This document shows, in pieces, positions 19,718 to 30,459 of a stretch of 64,000 nucleotides of DNA; the first letter of the stretch is position 1, and each line of letters starts with the position of its first letter. The DNA is from an uncultured Dehalococcoidia bacterium. GTDB lineage: Bacteria > Chloroflexota > Dehalococcoidia > Lucifugimonadales > Lucifugimonadaceae. A program made the translations under genes and the position numbers. The stretch lies in NCBI GenBank assembly GCA_913052475.1, contig CAJXEJ010000001.1:60751-124750 (forward strand), read 5' to 3'. The notes under the pieces are model-generated. The model worked only from the letters and a program-made list of their open reading frames with translations. It ran no database searches and was not told the DNA's origin.

Positions 19718-20035
19718 GTGCTGGGGGCACATTTTCTGCGAGATCGGTTGAGTGTTGGCTGATTGGCATGGGTAGCTCCGCTATTCGCGACGGACGTGCT
19801 ACACGTTGCAGTGTCAGTGCATTTCTCGAAGAGATTCGTCAGTTGTTACACGGTTTCTGCGGTGTGGAATGGCACTCGGCTGAGTGCTACACGGTAGCGA
19901 GATACCAGTTTCCGTATAGGACGGTGTGCTGCATCCCGTCAGCAATCCAACGACCTGTCCTCGTCTCGACCGAAACGAGAGCGGAGATGTCTCAATTAAA
20001 TGAGCTCATCTCGATCTATAGCTTTCGTCTGTGCA

Positions 20036-20066
20036 CGCCACGCCACCACCACCACCACCACCCCCG
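20036..20066 (+). repeat. CAC/CCA trinucleotide tract in intergenic region
   Basis: cgccacgccaccaccaccaccaccacccccgaagg. Confidence 0.7.
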
Positions 20067-20383
20067 AAGGTCTCTCCACTCCGCTGTCGCTGCGGTCGCG
20101 AGAAATCAGTGTGGGTGATTGGATGTGGTGGGCGGAAAAGGTGTTTCGGATCCCTCCACTTCACTTGGCTTCGGTCGGGACGAAGGTATGGCGGTCGTAG
20201 TTGCTAATAGGATGATTCGCTGATTGCCACGTCGTCGGACTCCTCGCAATGACGGAGTGACACCAGTATCCCTCACCGGCCAGTGAACAACGTCGATGAC
20301 AGATGACTGGTTGACGTTTACTGTGTAGGCATCAACGCTGGATCGGCTGCATATGATTCTTGCCAGTTGCCGTATCGGGAAAT

Positions 20384-21562
20384 ATGAACTTCGTCCTGAA
20401 AAAACGCATTCGCACTCTGAACGCTCTGCTTCTGCTGACCGTCGGAGCGGTGTTGTTTGCTGGCTGTGTTTCCGAGCCACTACCGACGGTCGGTCGACCC
20501 GATTTTCCTCAGCCCACATTTGTAGCAAGGCAGGTAACACCGGCTCCTATCGATCCCACCGCAACGCCGTGGCCGGCTTTGAAAGATGACAATGTTCGTG
20601 TGCTCCCGGCGGGCCTAGATCCCGAGTACTACTCATCAGTTGGTTCCGACGAGGTCGTTGCTCTGTGGGAGCAGTTCCTCACCGGATCAAAAACGCAGGC
20701 GAGTTCAGGTCGGTTCTACTGGAGGAATAGACGAGCGTTCGAGGGTGAGATTCATTTCTGTCCAGATGGCAAAGGCTATTTGGAGGGGGATCCTGAAGGT
20801 GCGCTTGAGTGGGCAGTTAACCCTTCGGCCGGATACTGGTACGAAGTGACACTGATGCATGAAATACCGTTCACCGGTCGGGATGTGACCTTTGCCATCG
20901 GCATCTATGATGGTCAGCCAGCGCGATCTGGCAGCACCACGCCGATGGAGTTTCGAGCAAGTGATCGGTGCCAAAACGCCGAGGCACGAATTCAGTACGC
21001 ATTTACCGCCGATGAACGCAAACTCGCCGAACGAGCCAAAGTTGTCGAGATAGTGATCGATGAGATTCCATGGATCGATGGATCGAGGGTGTTTCCAGAC
21101 GAAATTACAGTCGCTGGTTCTGAGGGAGTCAGTCAAGCGATGGGTGTGAACTACTGGAACGCCTATTTGTCGGGTAGCGTTCTCAATGCCGAGGCGTTCA
21201 ACTACTCGTCGTACTCGGTGACGCAGGCCTTTTCGGGTTCGCTGCATCTCTGCGATGAGAGGGTTGCCGTTCTTGAGGGTGAGCCCGAGGGCATTGGCGA
21301 ATGGGTGATTCAATCGACAGGGTCGAATCCGTACGACGCCAAGATTGTTTTTACGTTGCCGAGTGATCCGACGTTCAGAACGATCGTTCTAGGCGTTGAC
21401 GGCAATTCGCCTGTAAGTATGGGTCGTAGCAAGGAAACAGGTTTGATCCGGGCGACTCCATTGCTGGTGAGCGAATCGATGGAGTGCAAAGGTTGGATAA
21501 GGTGGCCGAATGAGTCAACAGAACCCCGGAACGCAGATACGATTCGAACTCGCAACGCTTGA
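20384..21562 (+). CDS. Predicted lipoprotein, unknown function
   Basis: MNFVLKKRIRTLNALLLLTVGAVLFAGCVSEP: signal peptide with lipobox LFAGC; two internal repeat-like modules (SDEVVALWEQFLTGSK.../SEGVSQAMGVNYWNAYLSGS...). Confidence 0.7.
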   Translation: MNFVLKKRIRTLNALLLLTVGAVLFAGCVSEPLPTVGRPDFPQPTFVARQVTPAPIDPTATPWPALKDDNVRVLPAGLDPEYYSSVGSDEVVALWEQFLTGSKTQASSGRFYWRNRRAFEGEIHFCPDGKGYLEGDPEGALEWAVNPSAGYWYEVTLMHEIPFTGRDVTFAIGIYDGQPARSGSTTPMEFRASDRCQNAEARIQYAFTADERKLAERAKVVEIVIDEIPWIDGSRVFPDEITVAGSEGVSQAMGVNYWNAYLSGSVLNAEAFNYSSYSVTQAFSGSLHLCDERVAVLEGEPEGIGEWVIQSTGSNPYDAKIVFTLPSDPTFRTIVLGVDGNSPVSMGRSKETGLIRATPLLVSESMECKGWIRWPNESTEPRNADTIRTRNA

Positions 21563-22013
21563 CGAAGTTCCTGAACTTACGCCAGTGATGACACGTGCGT
21601 TTGATGATGACTCACGTCGTTTTCGGAGGCGAAAAGGGTGGCCCTACCGGCTACGACGGTGGCGGGTTTTACCGCAAGTAGTTCCCGCTTGGCAAGGCGT
21701 ACAAGGTGCTAGACGGCGATCAGATCATTGGATCGTTCATCCTGTTTCTTGAAAATCCCTCAGACGGCGCAACCTGGGTTGGAAATATCTTTATCAATCG
21801 TGACGATCAAGATCTCGGCGCTGGTACAGCAGCGATGGAATTCATCCACGAAACGTATCCCGCAGAAATCTGTCGATTGGAAACTCCGGGCTGGGCGATT
21901 CGAAATCACCACTTTTACGAAAAGAGCGGTTATCGCAAGGTGAAGGAATCCTAGGACGAGGATGAAGAGTTGATTTCGTACATGTTCGAGAGGATCACGG
22001 ACGGGAATTCGTG
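21510..22013 (+). pseudogene. GNAT acetyltransferase, inactivated
   Basis: IRFELATLDEVPELTPVMTRAFDDDSRRF, then frameshift to GGEKGGPTGYDGGGFYRK*FPLGKAYKVLDGDQIIGSFI...YPAEICRLETPGWAIRNHHFYEKSGYRKVKES*DEDEELISYMFERITDGNS*: one frameshift and two in-frame TAG codons. Confidence 0.8.
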
Positions 22014-22039
22014 AACTGATCCGAGTTGAATCAGCATCT

Positions 22040-23154
22040 AGTATCTATGCCCTTCATGTTGGGGAGCGAGCAAGACGACTGGGCAGATCCCGATTAGCAC
22101 TAGGGATCTCGTTCCTGTTCATCTCGTTCGTTGTAACTGCATGCAGTTCTGAGTTGGCACCGTTCCCGAAACGCAGCGACATTCCTCAACCGACGTTTGT
22201 GGCATTAGCAATTACGTCTGCTCCCGAATTCGTCAACTGATACACCGCAGCCGTTCTCTGGTGAAGTCGAAGGTATAAGAGCGATCTCGGAGAGGCTCGA
22301 TCCCGAACTGTTCTCTCCCGCAGGCTCGGAAGAAGTGGCGAATTTGTGGACAGCATTCCTGACGGGTTCGACAAGGCATGTGACATCGGACCTGCGCCAT
22401 TTTAGAGGAAATCCACGATTCGATGGCCAGTTACACATGTGCCCGGTCGAAGCCGGCTACATCGATGGCAACACATCAGGGAGCGCAGCATGGAGTATGA
22501 GCCCGTCGGTCGTAAACTGGTTCGAGGTTGCGCTGACTCATTAAGTCCCCGGCAGGCTTGATCCAGCGGCGTTCTTGCTCAGCATCAAAGGCGGTTTGCC
22601 AGTTCGCACGGGCAATCGGGAAGCATTGGAGCTCGCTGAGAGTGACTACTGTTCCATCACCGATCCAGATATTGAGCGGCCTTTGTTTACAGTTGAAGAA
22701 CGCGACTTGAGGAGCGAGTAGATCTTGTCGGTGCTGAGATCGACGAAATTCCGTGGAATGACGGTGAACGGGAATTCCCTTCCGAGCTGAACACCGGAGT
22801 AACTAGTGGTGTGGACAGGGACTCTGCGGCTGGTTACTGGAACGCTTCTGATAAGTGGGGTGGTCGACGCGGTTGCGCATGATTACGGAACGTTCGTCCT
22901 GGACAAGGTTTTTTTGGGTCGCTTCACATGTGCGACGGTCGAGTAGATGTACTCAAAGGCGAACCGTCGGGGATCAGCGAATGGCCGGCGCAGCCGACGG
23001 GCACAAGCACTCGTGACGCGAAGATATTTTCACGCTATCGGACGATCGCACGTTTCGTACGTTGGTGTTACGAGTTACTCCAGAGGGTCCAGTTCTGATT
23101 GGGCGCAATGAAGATACGAGATTGATTGCGCCGAGTCGGTTGGAGTTACGGTAG
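22040..23154 (+). pseudogene. Decayed paralogue of the 20384..21562 lipoprotein
   Basis: PAGSEEVANLWTAFLTGSTRHVTSDLRHFRGNPRFDGQLHMCPVEAGYIDGNTSGSAAWSMSPSVVNWFEVALTH* aligns with SVGSDEVVALWEQFLTGSKTQASSGRFYWRNRRAFEGEIHFCPDGKGYLEGDPEGALEWAVNPSAGYWYEVTLMH; several stops/frameshifts follow. Confidence 0.75.
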
Positions 23155-23405
23155 TTGAGCGAGTGTGGTGCGGTGGCTAGGACGCTTTTTTGCGAGGTGG
23201 CTCGATCGTTTCAACAACCTCAATGGGCGAACGTCTCTTTCTCACGTCATGCTGAACTTGATCCAGTATCTCGGTCGACCACACGCCGTGCCCGTCTATC
23301 ACAATGCGGGTATTCGTCCACTCCGCCACGCCCACCGAAGGCCCCTCACTCAGCTTTGCTTCGCTCGGGACGAGGATTTGGGATTAACTACTGCCGAATG
23401 CAGCC

Positions 23406-24881
23406 TCAGAATATGGGCGATTCGTTATTGCGGGCTTTTGGTGGCACGGGTTGGCGTTCGTACCCAGGTAGGAACGATGGGGTTGGGCCGTCGAGTTTTG
23501 CTAACGCTCCGTTGACCACAAAGTTTTCAGGCCGACCTTCGAGTTCGCTAATGAGGCGTGATCGGTTTAGTTCGATCCGGTCGGCATAGTCGGGATCGTC
23601 GCTCAGGTTGGTCATCTCGAAAGGATCGTTGACCAAATCGAAGAACTGCTCTTCGCCACGACCCGGATAGTAGATGTACTTTTCCTTGCCATCGGTGATG
23701 AACTGCATTCCTGAGTTGATCGTCTCCATCGGTGTACATTCACCGTGGATGTAGTCGCGCCAATGTTCGATTTCGCCCTGTAGCAGTGGCATGAGGCTGC
23801 TGCCATCGACTGATTCGGGGATTTCGACCCCGGCCGCATCGAGGATGGTGGGCATAATGTCCATAAGCTCGACAACGTTGTCGACCGACTGTCCCCGCTC
23901 AACACCCATCGAGTCGGGCAATTTGATCAAGTACGGGATTCGCGCCGATCCTTCGAATGCAGAACGTTTTCTGATCCACTGGTGCTCGCCGAGCATTTCA
24001 CCGTGATCCGACGTGAAGATGATGATGGTGTTTTCCGGAACGTGGTTCAGAACTCGTCCGATCTGGTGGTCGGCGTGCTCGATCGAGCCGTAGTAGCCCG
24101 CCATATATTGCTTCAGCACTTTGGGCTCAAGGGCGGTTCGCCACGATTTCACCGAAAGGCCGCGCTGAGGACCATCGAAGACTCGCGCCCACTCAGCGAC
24201 AACAGGTTCGGGAATGTCCATCGCCATGTACTTATCGAAGTAGTACTTAGGTGGAGCGCACGGTGCGTGTGGTGCGTGAATACTCATCTTCAGGAAGAAC
24301 GGAGTTGTAGGGTCGCGTCGTTCGAGAAATCGCATCGATTTTTCGGCGCACCAGTTCGTGAAGTGGTACCGCTCATCAAGGTGATAAGGGCGCGCAACCC
24401 AGCCGTTTTCGTCAACACCATGTGCACGGGCGATATCGGGTCCATAAAGACCGTGTTCTTGTAGGAATATCTGGAAATCGTCGTCGACGATAGAGGTATC
24501 GTGCTGGGCTGGATTGTCGGCCCAGTCGGTTGAATCGAACCCGTATTTCTTTCGCGCTGGATAAAGATGCAGTTTGCCAACGAGATGGGTTTGGTACCCG
24601 GCTTCCGAGAGGGTTTCCGGCAGGGTTGGCTGATCGAGGTGCGTCGCGTAGTTCATGAATACGCCGTGCGTCGAGGCTTTTGTGCCGGTCATGAGCGTGC
24701 GACGAGCCGGGATGCAGACGGGAGTTGCGCTGTACCCCGAAGTGAAGTGCGTCCCCGAAGCTGCGATGGCGTCGAGATATGGCGTTTCGACGATTGGGTG
24801 GCCTTCGATGCCGAGAGCATCACCGCGGTGTTCGTCAGTCATTATCAGCAGGATGTTCGGGCGGTTGTCGGTCGCTGGCAT
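23406..24881 (-). CDS. Sulfatase (arylsulfatase/choline-sulfatase type)
   Basis: RPNILLIMTDEHRGDALG; C-I-P-A-R formylglycine signature in SATPVCIPARRTLMTG; FTSDHGEMLGEH. Confidence 0.93.
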   Translation of the reverse strand: MPATDNRPNILLIMTDEHRGDALGIEGHPIVETPYLDAIAASGTHFTSGYSATPVCIPARRTLMTGTKASTHGVFMNYATHLDQPTLPETLSEAGYQTHLVGKLHLYPARKKYGFDSTDWADNPAQHDTSIVDDDFQIFLQEHGLYGPDIARAHGVDENGWVARPYHLDERYHFTNWCAEKSMRFLERRDPTTPFFLKMSIHAPHAPCAPPKYYFDKYMAMDIPEPVVAEWARVFDGPQRGLSVKSWRTALEPKVLKQYMAGYYGSIEHADHQIGRVLNHVPENTIIIFTSDHGEMLGEHQWIRKRSAFEGSARIPYLIKLPDSMGVERGQSVDNVVELMDIMPTILDAAGVEIPESVDGSSLMPLLQGEIEHWRDYIHGECTPMETINSGMQFITDGKEKYIYYPGRGEEQFFDLVNDPFEMTNLSDDPDYADRIELNRSRLISELEGRPENFVVNGALAKLDGPTPSFLPGYERQPVPPKARNNESPIF

Positions 24882-24960
24882 TCGGTGGGTGTCTTTCGGG
24901 TGGGCTTAAATATGTAAAAAGATCATATCGCGATAGACACGCAGTATCGTAACTAACCTC

Positions 24961-25010
24961 ACCCCGCCGAAGGTCTCGCCACTCCGCTTTGCTTCGGTCG
25001 GGGTGAGGGG
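24961..25010 (+). repeat. Dispersed intergenic repeat family A (CCGAAGGTCTCTCCACTCCGCT...GCTTCGGTCGGGxCGAGG), representative copy
   Basis: Variants at ~3979..4010, 11151..11185, 20063..20100, 20148..20187, 23335..23375, 52594..52634, 62666..62716; outer arms CCGAAG/CTTCGG can form a hairpin. Confidence 0.75.
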
Positions 25011-25040
25011 TTTCGGCATTCTGACGGATATCATTGCGGA

Positions 25041-25862
25041 ATGACTTCGAAGCGGCGGCCGGTTACATATACGACTGATGCGGTGATTGTGCGGTCGAGC
25101 AATCTGGGCGAGGCTGATCGGATTATCACACTGGTTACGCCGATCCACGGATTGGTCCGTGGTGTTGCTAAGGCGGCACGAAAACCAGGTTCGAAGCTTG
25201 GTGGCCATCTTGATTTGCTCAAGTACGTGAGCGTTTCGGTTCGTGAGACTAGAACCCTGCACGGCTTGAGCCAGGCTTCGACGGTGAACGGCTTTCGTGG
25301 GCTGCGGGACGATCTCGATCGCTTCTCTCGGGCTTCTTATGTTTCTGAAATGGCGGAATGGTTTTCAGTTGAAAACGGTGCAAATCAGCCGTTGTTTCGA
25401 TTGCTGCTGGATGTATTGGAATCTCTAGAAGCGACCGATAACCCGGAAATGACTACCCGCTTTTTCGAGATGCGCCTGCTTCAGCTAAGCGGTTTTGCGC
25501 CCGAGCTTGCACGATGTGTCGAGACCGGAGCAGGGCTGGAGCCAGCGAATCACCTCTACTCGGCTGATCGCGGCGGGCTGGTCAGCAATGATGCACGACC
25601 TGTTGGCGAATCGGCTTTACTGCCAGCGAGCCTGAACACGATCAAGTTGCTTCGATTTCTGTCCCGTACCGACATTGCCCAGGTGGGTGTGATGAAGCCC
25701 AATGAAGACGAAAACAGGCAGCTTTCTCGAATTCTGAGGGCGCAAATTCATCACGTACTCAGTCGTAGGTTGCATTCAGAGGCGTTCATGGACGAGGTTC
25801 GTGCTCGACCTGCCTCAGCCCAAGAACCAAGCCTGCCGGAACGACCCATTTCGAGTGAGTGA
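25041..25862 (+). CDS. recO: DNA repair protein RecO
   Basis: TTDAVIVRSSNLGEADRIITLVTPIHGLVRGVAKAARKPGSKLGGHLDLLKYVSVSVRETRTLHGLSQASTV. Confidence 0.92.
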   Translation: MTSKRRPVTYTTDAVIVRSSNLGEADRIITLVTPIHGLVRGVAKAARKPGSKLGGHLDLLKYVSVSVRETRTLHGLSQASTVNGFRGLRDDLDRFSRASYVSEMAEWFSVENGANQPLFRLLLDVLESLEATDNPEMTTRFFEMRLLQLSGFAPELARCVETGAGLEPANHLYSADRGGLVSNDARPVGESALLPASLNTIKLLRFLSRTDIAQVGVMKPNEDENRQLSRILRAQIHHVLSRRLHSEAFMDEVRARPASAQEPSLPERPISSE

Positions 25863-26017
25863 CATCGTCCCCGGAGAACTTGCGTCGGGTTGTTACACTC
25901 GGCTGAACAGGTCCTTTTCTTGCGCGAATCCCGTGTTCTCTAGGCTTCGCTTCGCTCGTAATCTGTTCATCAAAATCGCTACTTGCTCGCACCTGTATTA
26001 AGTTCGACAATCGAGAC

Positions 26018-29000
26018 ATGCACGAATCTAACATCGTCATCCGCGGCGCTCGCGAACACAATTTGAAGAACTTCGACATCAGCATCCCTCGGGATACGCT
26101 GACTGTCATCACGGGCGTCTCGGGATCGGGCAAGAGCAGCCTTGCGTTCGACACGATCTTTGCCGAAGGGCAACGACGATACGTGGAATCGCTCTCGGCG
26201 TACGCCCGGCAATTTCTGGGACGGATGGAAAAGCCTGATGTCGACCACATTGAGGGCCTTAGCCCGTCGATCTCGATCGACCAGAAGGGCGTTTCTCGAA
26301 ACCCACGATCCACGGTCGGAACGGTTACTGAGATCTACGACTATTTGCGCCTGTTATTCTCAAGGGCGGGTCGACCGCACTGTCACAGCTGTGGCCGACC
26401 GGTTCAGCGCCAGACCGTTCAGCAAATCGTCGATTCGATCCTGAGCTGGGACGAGGGAACTCGCCTGCAGGTGCTCGCTCCGCTTGTGACTCACATGAAG
26501 GGCGAACACGTTCAAATCTTTGAGACAGCTCGCCGGGACGGCTTCGTTCGGGTGCGAGTTGATGGCGAAACGCACGACTTATCTGAAAAACTGAAGCTCG
26601 CTAAGGCCAAGTGGCACGACATCGAGGTTGTTGTCGATCGAATAATCGTTCGTGAAGACACCGACGGCGGACGACTTACCGAGTCGGTCGAGGCGGCACT
26701 TCGGTTGACGGGCGGGAACCTGATCGCATCGAAACTGGGGCGGAACGGTGCTAAGGATGACGATATCGTCTATTCAGAGCACTTCGCCTGTGTTCACTGC
26801 GATATTTCAATTGCCGAGCTCGAGCCTCGCAACTTTTCGTTCAACACACCGTTCGGCGCTTGCCCAACTTGTACCGGCCTCGGCTACAAACTCGAAGTCG
26901 ATCCCGAACTGGTGATCCAGAACAAATCGCTCAGTCTGAACGATGGTGCGATTACGCCGTGGGCGAGGTCAGGCACGAATTCTCCGTGGTACCACTCAAC
27001 GCTCGAATCGCTTTCGCAGCATTTCGGATTCTCGATGGATACACCCGTTCGTGAGATGGATCCCGAGCACCTGACGGTGATTCTGTACGGGACGGCCGGA
27101 AAGAAGCTCGAGGTTTCGCACCAGACGCAAAAAGGCCGGGTTTACAGTTGGAATACGGCGTTTGATGGCGTGATTCCGAATATGGAAAGACGGCACGTCG
27201 ATACCGAATCGGACGCAGTTCGAGAAGATATCGCCCGCTATATGACTCAGCGCCCGTGTGCGACGTGCGGCGGTGCTCGCCTGAAGCCAGAAGTGCTGGC
27301 AGTAACGGTGCTTGGAATGAACGTGATGGACGTCACGGGCCAGTCGGTTGAGAACGCTCTACGGTGGGTCGAGGCGTGCCGAACCGGTGTTTGGCCGGAT
27401 GAAGGCGAGCATTCCGGTAAAGCGGTCGATCCGCTCAGTAACCGTGAGCAGTCGATCGCAGCTCAGATTTTGAAAGAAGTAGAAGCTCGGCTGGGCTTCC
27501 TGTCACGAGTTGGACTCGACTATCTGACGTTGAACCGCGCAGCTGCAACGCTCTCGGGTGGTGAAGGGCAACGCATCAGACTGGCGACGCAGATAGGGTC
27601 GGGCTTGATGGGCGTTTTGTACGTTTGCGACGAGCCAACGGTGGGTTTGCATCCTGCCGACAATGATCGGTTGATCGGAACGCTTCAAAACCTGCGCGAC
27701 GTTGGGAACACGGTGTTGATCGTCGAGCACGACGAAGCCGTGATGCGAGCCGCCGATCACATCGTCGACTTAGGGCCAGGTGCCGGTCAGTTTGGCGGGC
27801 ACGTGGTCGTCGAAGGTCCGATTGGCGCCGTGCTTGAGAACGATGAATCGCTTACAGGGGCGTACCTGAGCGGTCGAAAGTCGATTCCGATACCGAAGAA
27901 ACGACGTAATGGTAATGGGAACGAGTTAGCGGTTATCGGCGCCCGTGCCAACAACCTCAAGGACGTCTCGGTAGCCATTCCGCTGGGGACGCTTACCTGT
28001 GTTACCGGCGTATCGGGATCGGGCAAGAGCACGCTCGTAAACGAGATTCTCGCGAAAAAGCTTTCGCAGCATTTCTATCGTTCCAAAGACCGACCGGGCG
28101 ACCATGACGAGGTAATTGGGCTCGAACACGTCGATAAGGTAATCAACATCGATCAATCGGCAATTGGCCGGACTCCTCGTTCAAATCCAGCTACGTACAC
28201 AGGCGTGTTTACGAACATTCGAGATATTTTCGCCTCGATGCCCGAGGCGAAGGCACGTGGGTACAAGCCGGGGCGGTTCTCGTTCAACGTGAAAGGTGGT
28301 CGTTGCGAGGCTTGCAGCGGGGCAGGTTACGTTCAGATCGAGATGCAGTTCCTGCCGGATGTGACGGTACCGTGTGAGATTTGCATTGGCGCCCGATACA
28401 ACCGAGAGGCACTTGAAATCAAGTTCAAGGGCAAGTCGATCGCTGAAGTGCTTGATATGACGGTTTCTGAGGCGGCAGAGTTGTTCGAGAACATTCCGTC
28501 GATTTCTAACAAGATGCGAACCCTGACCGATGTTGGTCTCGGGTATGTCCACTTGGGTCAGCCGGCGACGACACTTTCGGGTGGTGAAGCTCAGCGAATC
28601 AAACTGGCTTCTGAACTGTCGAAACGATCGACGGGCAAGACGATCTATATTCTCGATGAGCCGACTACGGGTCTTTCGTTCGACGATGCTGCGAAGTTGA
28701 TGATTGTGCTGCACAGGTTGGTAGATGCCGGAAATTCGATCATTTTGATCGAACATCACCTCGATTTGATCAAAAATGCCGACTGGATTGTTGACCTTGG
28801 CCCACTGGCCGGAGAACGCGGCGGAAAGCTTGTTGCCGAAGGCACGCCTGAGTACGTGGCATCGGTGAAGAAATCGTCGACCGGGCAGTATCTGGCGGGG
28901 GTAGACGGGGTCAAGCCCAATGCGAAAGCTCCAGGTCGTGTAAAGGCTCGCAAATTCAAGACGGCTGTGAACGGAACGGCTGTCAACGACATCGCGTTAC

Positions 29001-29098
29001 CGGATAGACCTCCCACCTCCGCCAACGGTGCCACGAAGTCGCGTAGAAACTCTCGTATGTACCGAAGACGCAGGCGCGGTGCTGCAACGGCTGGTTAG
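26018..29098 (+). CDS. uvrA: Excinuclease ABC subunit A
   Basis: IVIRGAREHNLKNFDISIPRDTLTVITGVSGSGKSSLAFDTIFAEGQRRYVESLSAYARQFLGRMEKPDVD; duplicated ABC signatures and zinc motifs. Confidence 0.98.
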   Translation: MHESNIVIRGAREHNLKNFDISIPRDTLTVITGVSGSGKSSLAFDTIFAEGQRRYVESLSAYARQFLGRMEKPDVDHIEGLSPSISIDQKGVSRNPRSTVGTVTEIYDYLRLLFSRAGRPHCHSCGRPVQRQTVQQIVDSILSWDEGTRLQVLAPLVTHMKGEHVQIFETARRDGFVRVRVDGETHDLSEKLKLAKAKWHDIEVVVDRIIVREDTDGGRLTESVEAALRLTGGNLIASKLGRNGAKDDDIVYSEHFACVHCDISIAELEPRNFSFNTPFGACPTCTGLGYKLEVDPELVIQNKSLSLNDGAITPWARSGTNSPWYHSTLESLSQHFGFSMDTPVREMDPEHLTVILYGTAGKKLEVSHQTQKGRVYSWNTAFDGVIPNMERRHVDTESDAVREDIARYMTQRPCATCGGARLKPEVLAVTVLGMNVMDVTGQSVENALRWVEACRTGVWPDEGEHSGKAVDPLSNREQSIAAQILKEVEARLGFLSRVGLDYLTLNRAAATLSGGEGQRIRLATQIGSGLMGVLYVCDEPTVGLHPADNDRLIGTLQNLRDVGNTVLIVEHDEAVMRAADHIVDLGPGAGQFGGHVVVEGPIGAVLENDESLTGAYLSGRKSIPIPKKRRNGNGNELAVIGARANNLKDVSVAIPLGTLTCVTGVSGSGKSTLVNEILAKKLSQHFYRSKDRPGDHDEVIGLEHVDKVINIDQSAIGRTPRSNPATYTGVFTNIRDIFASMPEAKARGYKPGRFSFNVKGGRCEACSGAGYVQIEMQFLPDVTVPCEICIGARYNREALEIKFKGKSIAEVLDMTVSEAAELFENIPSISNKMRTLTDVGLGYVHLGQPATTLSGGEAQRIKLASELSKRSTGKTIYILDEPTTGLSFDDAAKLMIVLHRLVDAGNSIILIEHHLDLIKNADWIVDLGPLAGERGGKLVAEGTPEYVASVKKSSTGQYLAGVDGVKPNAKAPGRVKARKFKTAVNGTAVNDIALPDRPPTSANGATKSRRNSRMYRRRRRGAATAG

Positions 29099-30309
29099 CG
29101 TTTTCCAGCTGCGAGATTCGTTGATTCGGGCAGAGAGCGCAGTCGAAGCATTGCTGCTGTTCCCACTGCAGGTCCTAGCGCAAGCATCGCGAATGCCCAA
29201 CCCCAACCCGAGGAATCTTTCACGATGGGCAGTAGCCAGATTGATACCGCGGTTAGTGCGAATCCGACGCCTGTCTGGAAGGTCAGCATCGTCCCGCGAT
29301 AGGCCGGGTCGCTGAGTTCGGTCATGGCGGTGGAGAACTGCGCGGAGTCGGCGATAACCGATGCACCCCAGATCATTGCGAGGATCACAATCAATATCGA
29401 CATCTCTGGTGGCATAAATCCGATAACCGCCGCCACCCCCCCACTGATGACCATTGCGATGCTGCTGACAGCGGTTCGACCGATTTTTTCCGACCACGCA
29501 CCTGCATATGAGCTCGCCACAGCCCCGAGTGCGAACACGAGGAACGTTAGCGCGCTTGCAAGATCAAGACTGTCGCCGATCAACGATTTCTCACCGATCA
29601 CGTAGACCATGTAGCTACCGATCCACGCCCACATTGCGTACAACTCCCACTGGTGACCAAGATAGCCAGCAAGGGCAAGTCGGGGTCCACGCTCGGCGAG
29701 TGCTCCGAGCAGGTAGCGTGGGTTGAACCTGGCTCCGTTCACATCGTGCGGACCGTCGGTGACGACGAATCTGAGAATGGCTCCTCCAGTAATCGCCAGG
29801 ATCGAGCTTCCGACAATGACCGCCTGCCAGTTGTCGGAAAAGATCGATCGCAGCAGATGTGGCGATCCAGAACCAATTGTTAGCGCTCCGACCATCGTCC
29901 CAAGCGCGAATCCTCTTCCCTTTGTGTACCAGCCGGAAATAACTTTCATCGCCGGAGGGTAGACACCGCCCAAGAATGCACCCGTGATGAATCGGGCACT
30001 GATGATAGCTGGTGTTGAATCAAGCGGTATTACGAGAAGATTTGTGAGTGCAGCGAGTACCGCCGAAACTGCGAATAGCGTCCGGGTGTTGACAAGGTCG
30101 GAAAGGTTCGTAACGGCGATGAGCAGCGTCCCAAACACGAACCCAAGCTGAACAGCGATCGTTAGAAGCGCTATCGATGACTCCCCGATCGATTTTTCGA
30201 GCTCAAGCGCACCCGAAATCGCGTTGGTGGAAAACCACACTGACAACGATAAGAACGTAGCGGCGGATACGAAAATGAGAGCTTGTGATCGTGTTTCAGC
30301 TTTGAGCAT
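29095..30309 (-). CDS. MFS transporter
   Basis: 404 aa, multiple hydrophobic segments; ISARFITGAFLGGVYPPAMKVISGWYTKGRGFALGTMVGALTIGSGSPHLL. Confidence 0.85.
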   Translation of the reverse strand: MLKAETRSQALIFVSAATFLSLSVWFSTNAISGALELEKSIGESSIALLTIAVQLGFVFGTLLIAVTNLSDLVNTRTLFAVSAVLAALTNLLVIPLDSTPAIISARFITGAFLGGVYPPAMKVISGWYTKGRGFALGTMVGALTIGSGSPHLLRSIFSDNWQAVIVGSSILAITGGAILRFVVTDGPHDVNGARFNPRYLLGALAERGPRLALAGYLGHQWELYAMWAWIGSYMVYVIGEKSLIGDSLDLASALTFLVFALGAVASSYAGAWSEKIGRTAVSSIAMVISGGVAAVIGFMPPEMSILIVILAMIWGASVIADSAQFSTAMTELSDPAYRGTMLTFQTGVGFALTAVSIWLLPIVKDSSGWGWAFAMLALGPAVGTAAMLRLRSLPESTNLAAGKR

Positions 30310-30459
30310 GTGGGTTTGATGTGGTTCTGGCCGTGTGGGATTCGCTATGGATGATTGGTCGGATCACGGTATACGGATCACTACCGAATCGAAACAAGAG
30401 CAGATATTGTTTGGAAAGTTGTACCGAGTGCTAGAAAAAACTCAGATTTGAGGAGCATT

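Noticed and set aside
20036-20066. CCA-repeat tract as a CRISPR or coding repeat
   Set aside because: Simple trinucleotide run without spacers; the overlapping ORF 19768..20118 looks spurious.
21510-22013. In-frame TAG codons in GNAT gene as possible pyrrolysine
   Set aside because: A frameshift is also present and two TAGs occur at ordinary positions; simple decay is more likely.
22335-22544. Stop within lipoprotein paralogue as recoding site
   Set aside because: Codon is TAA, with further stops and frameshifts downstream; pseudogene.
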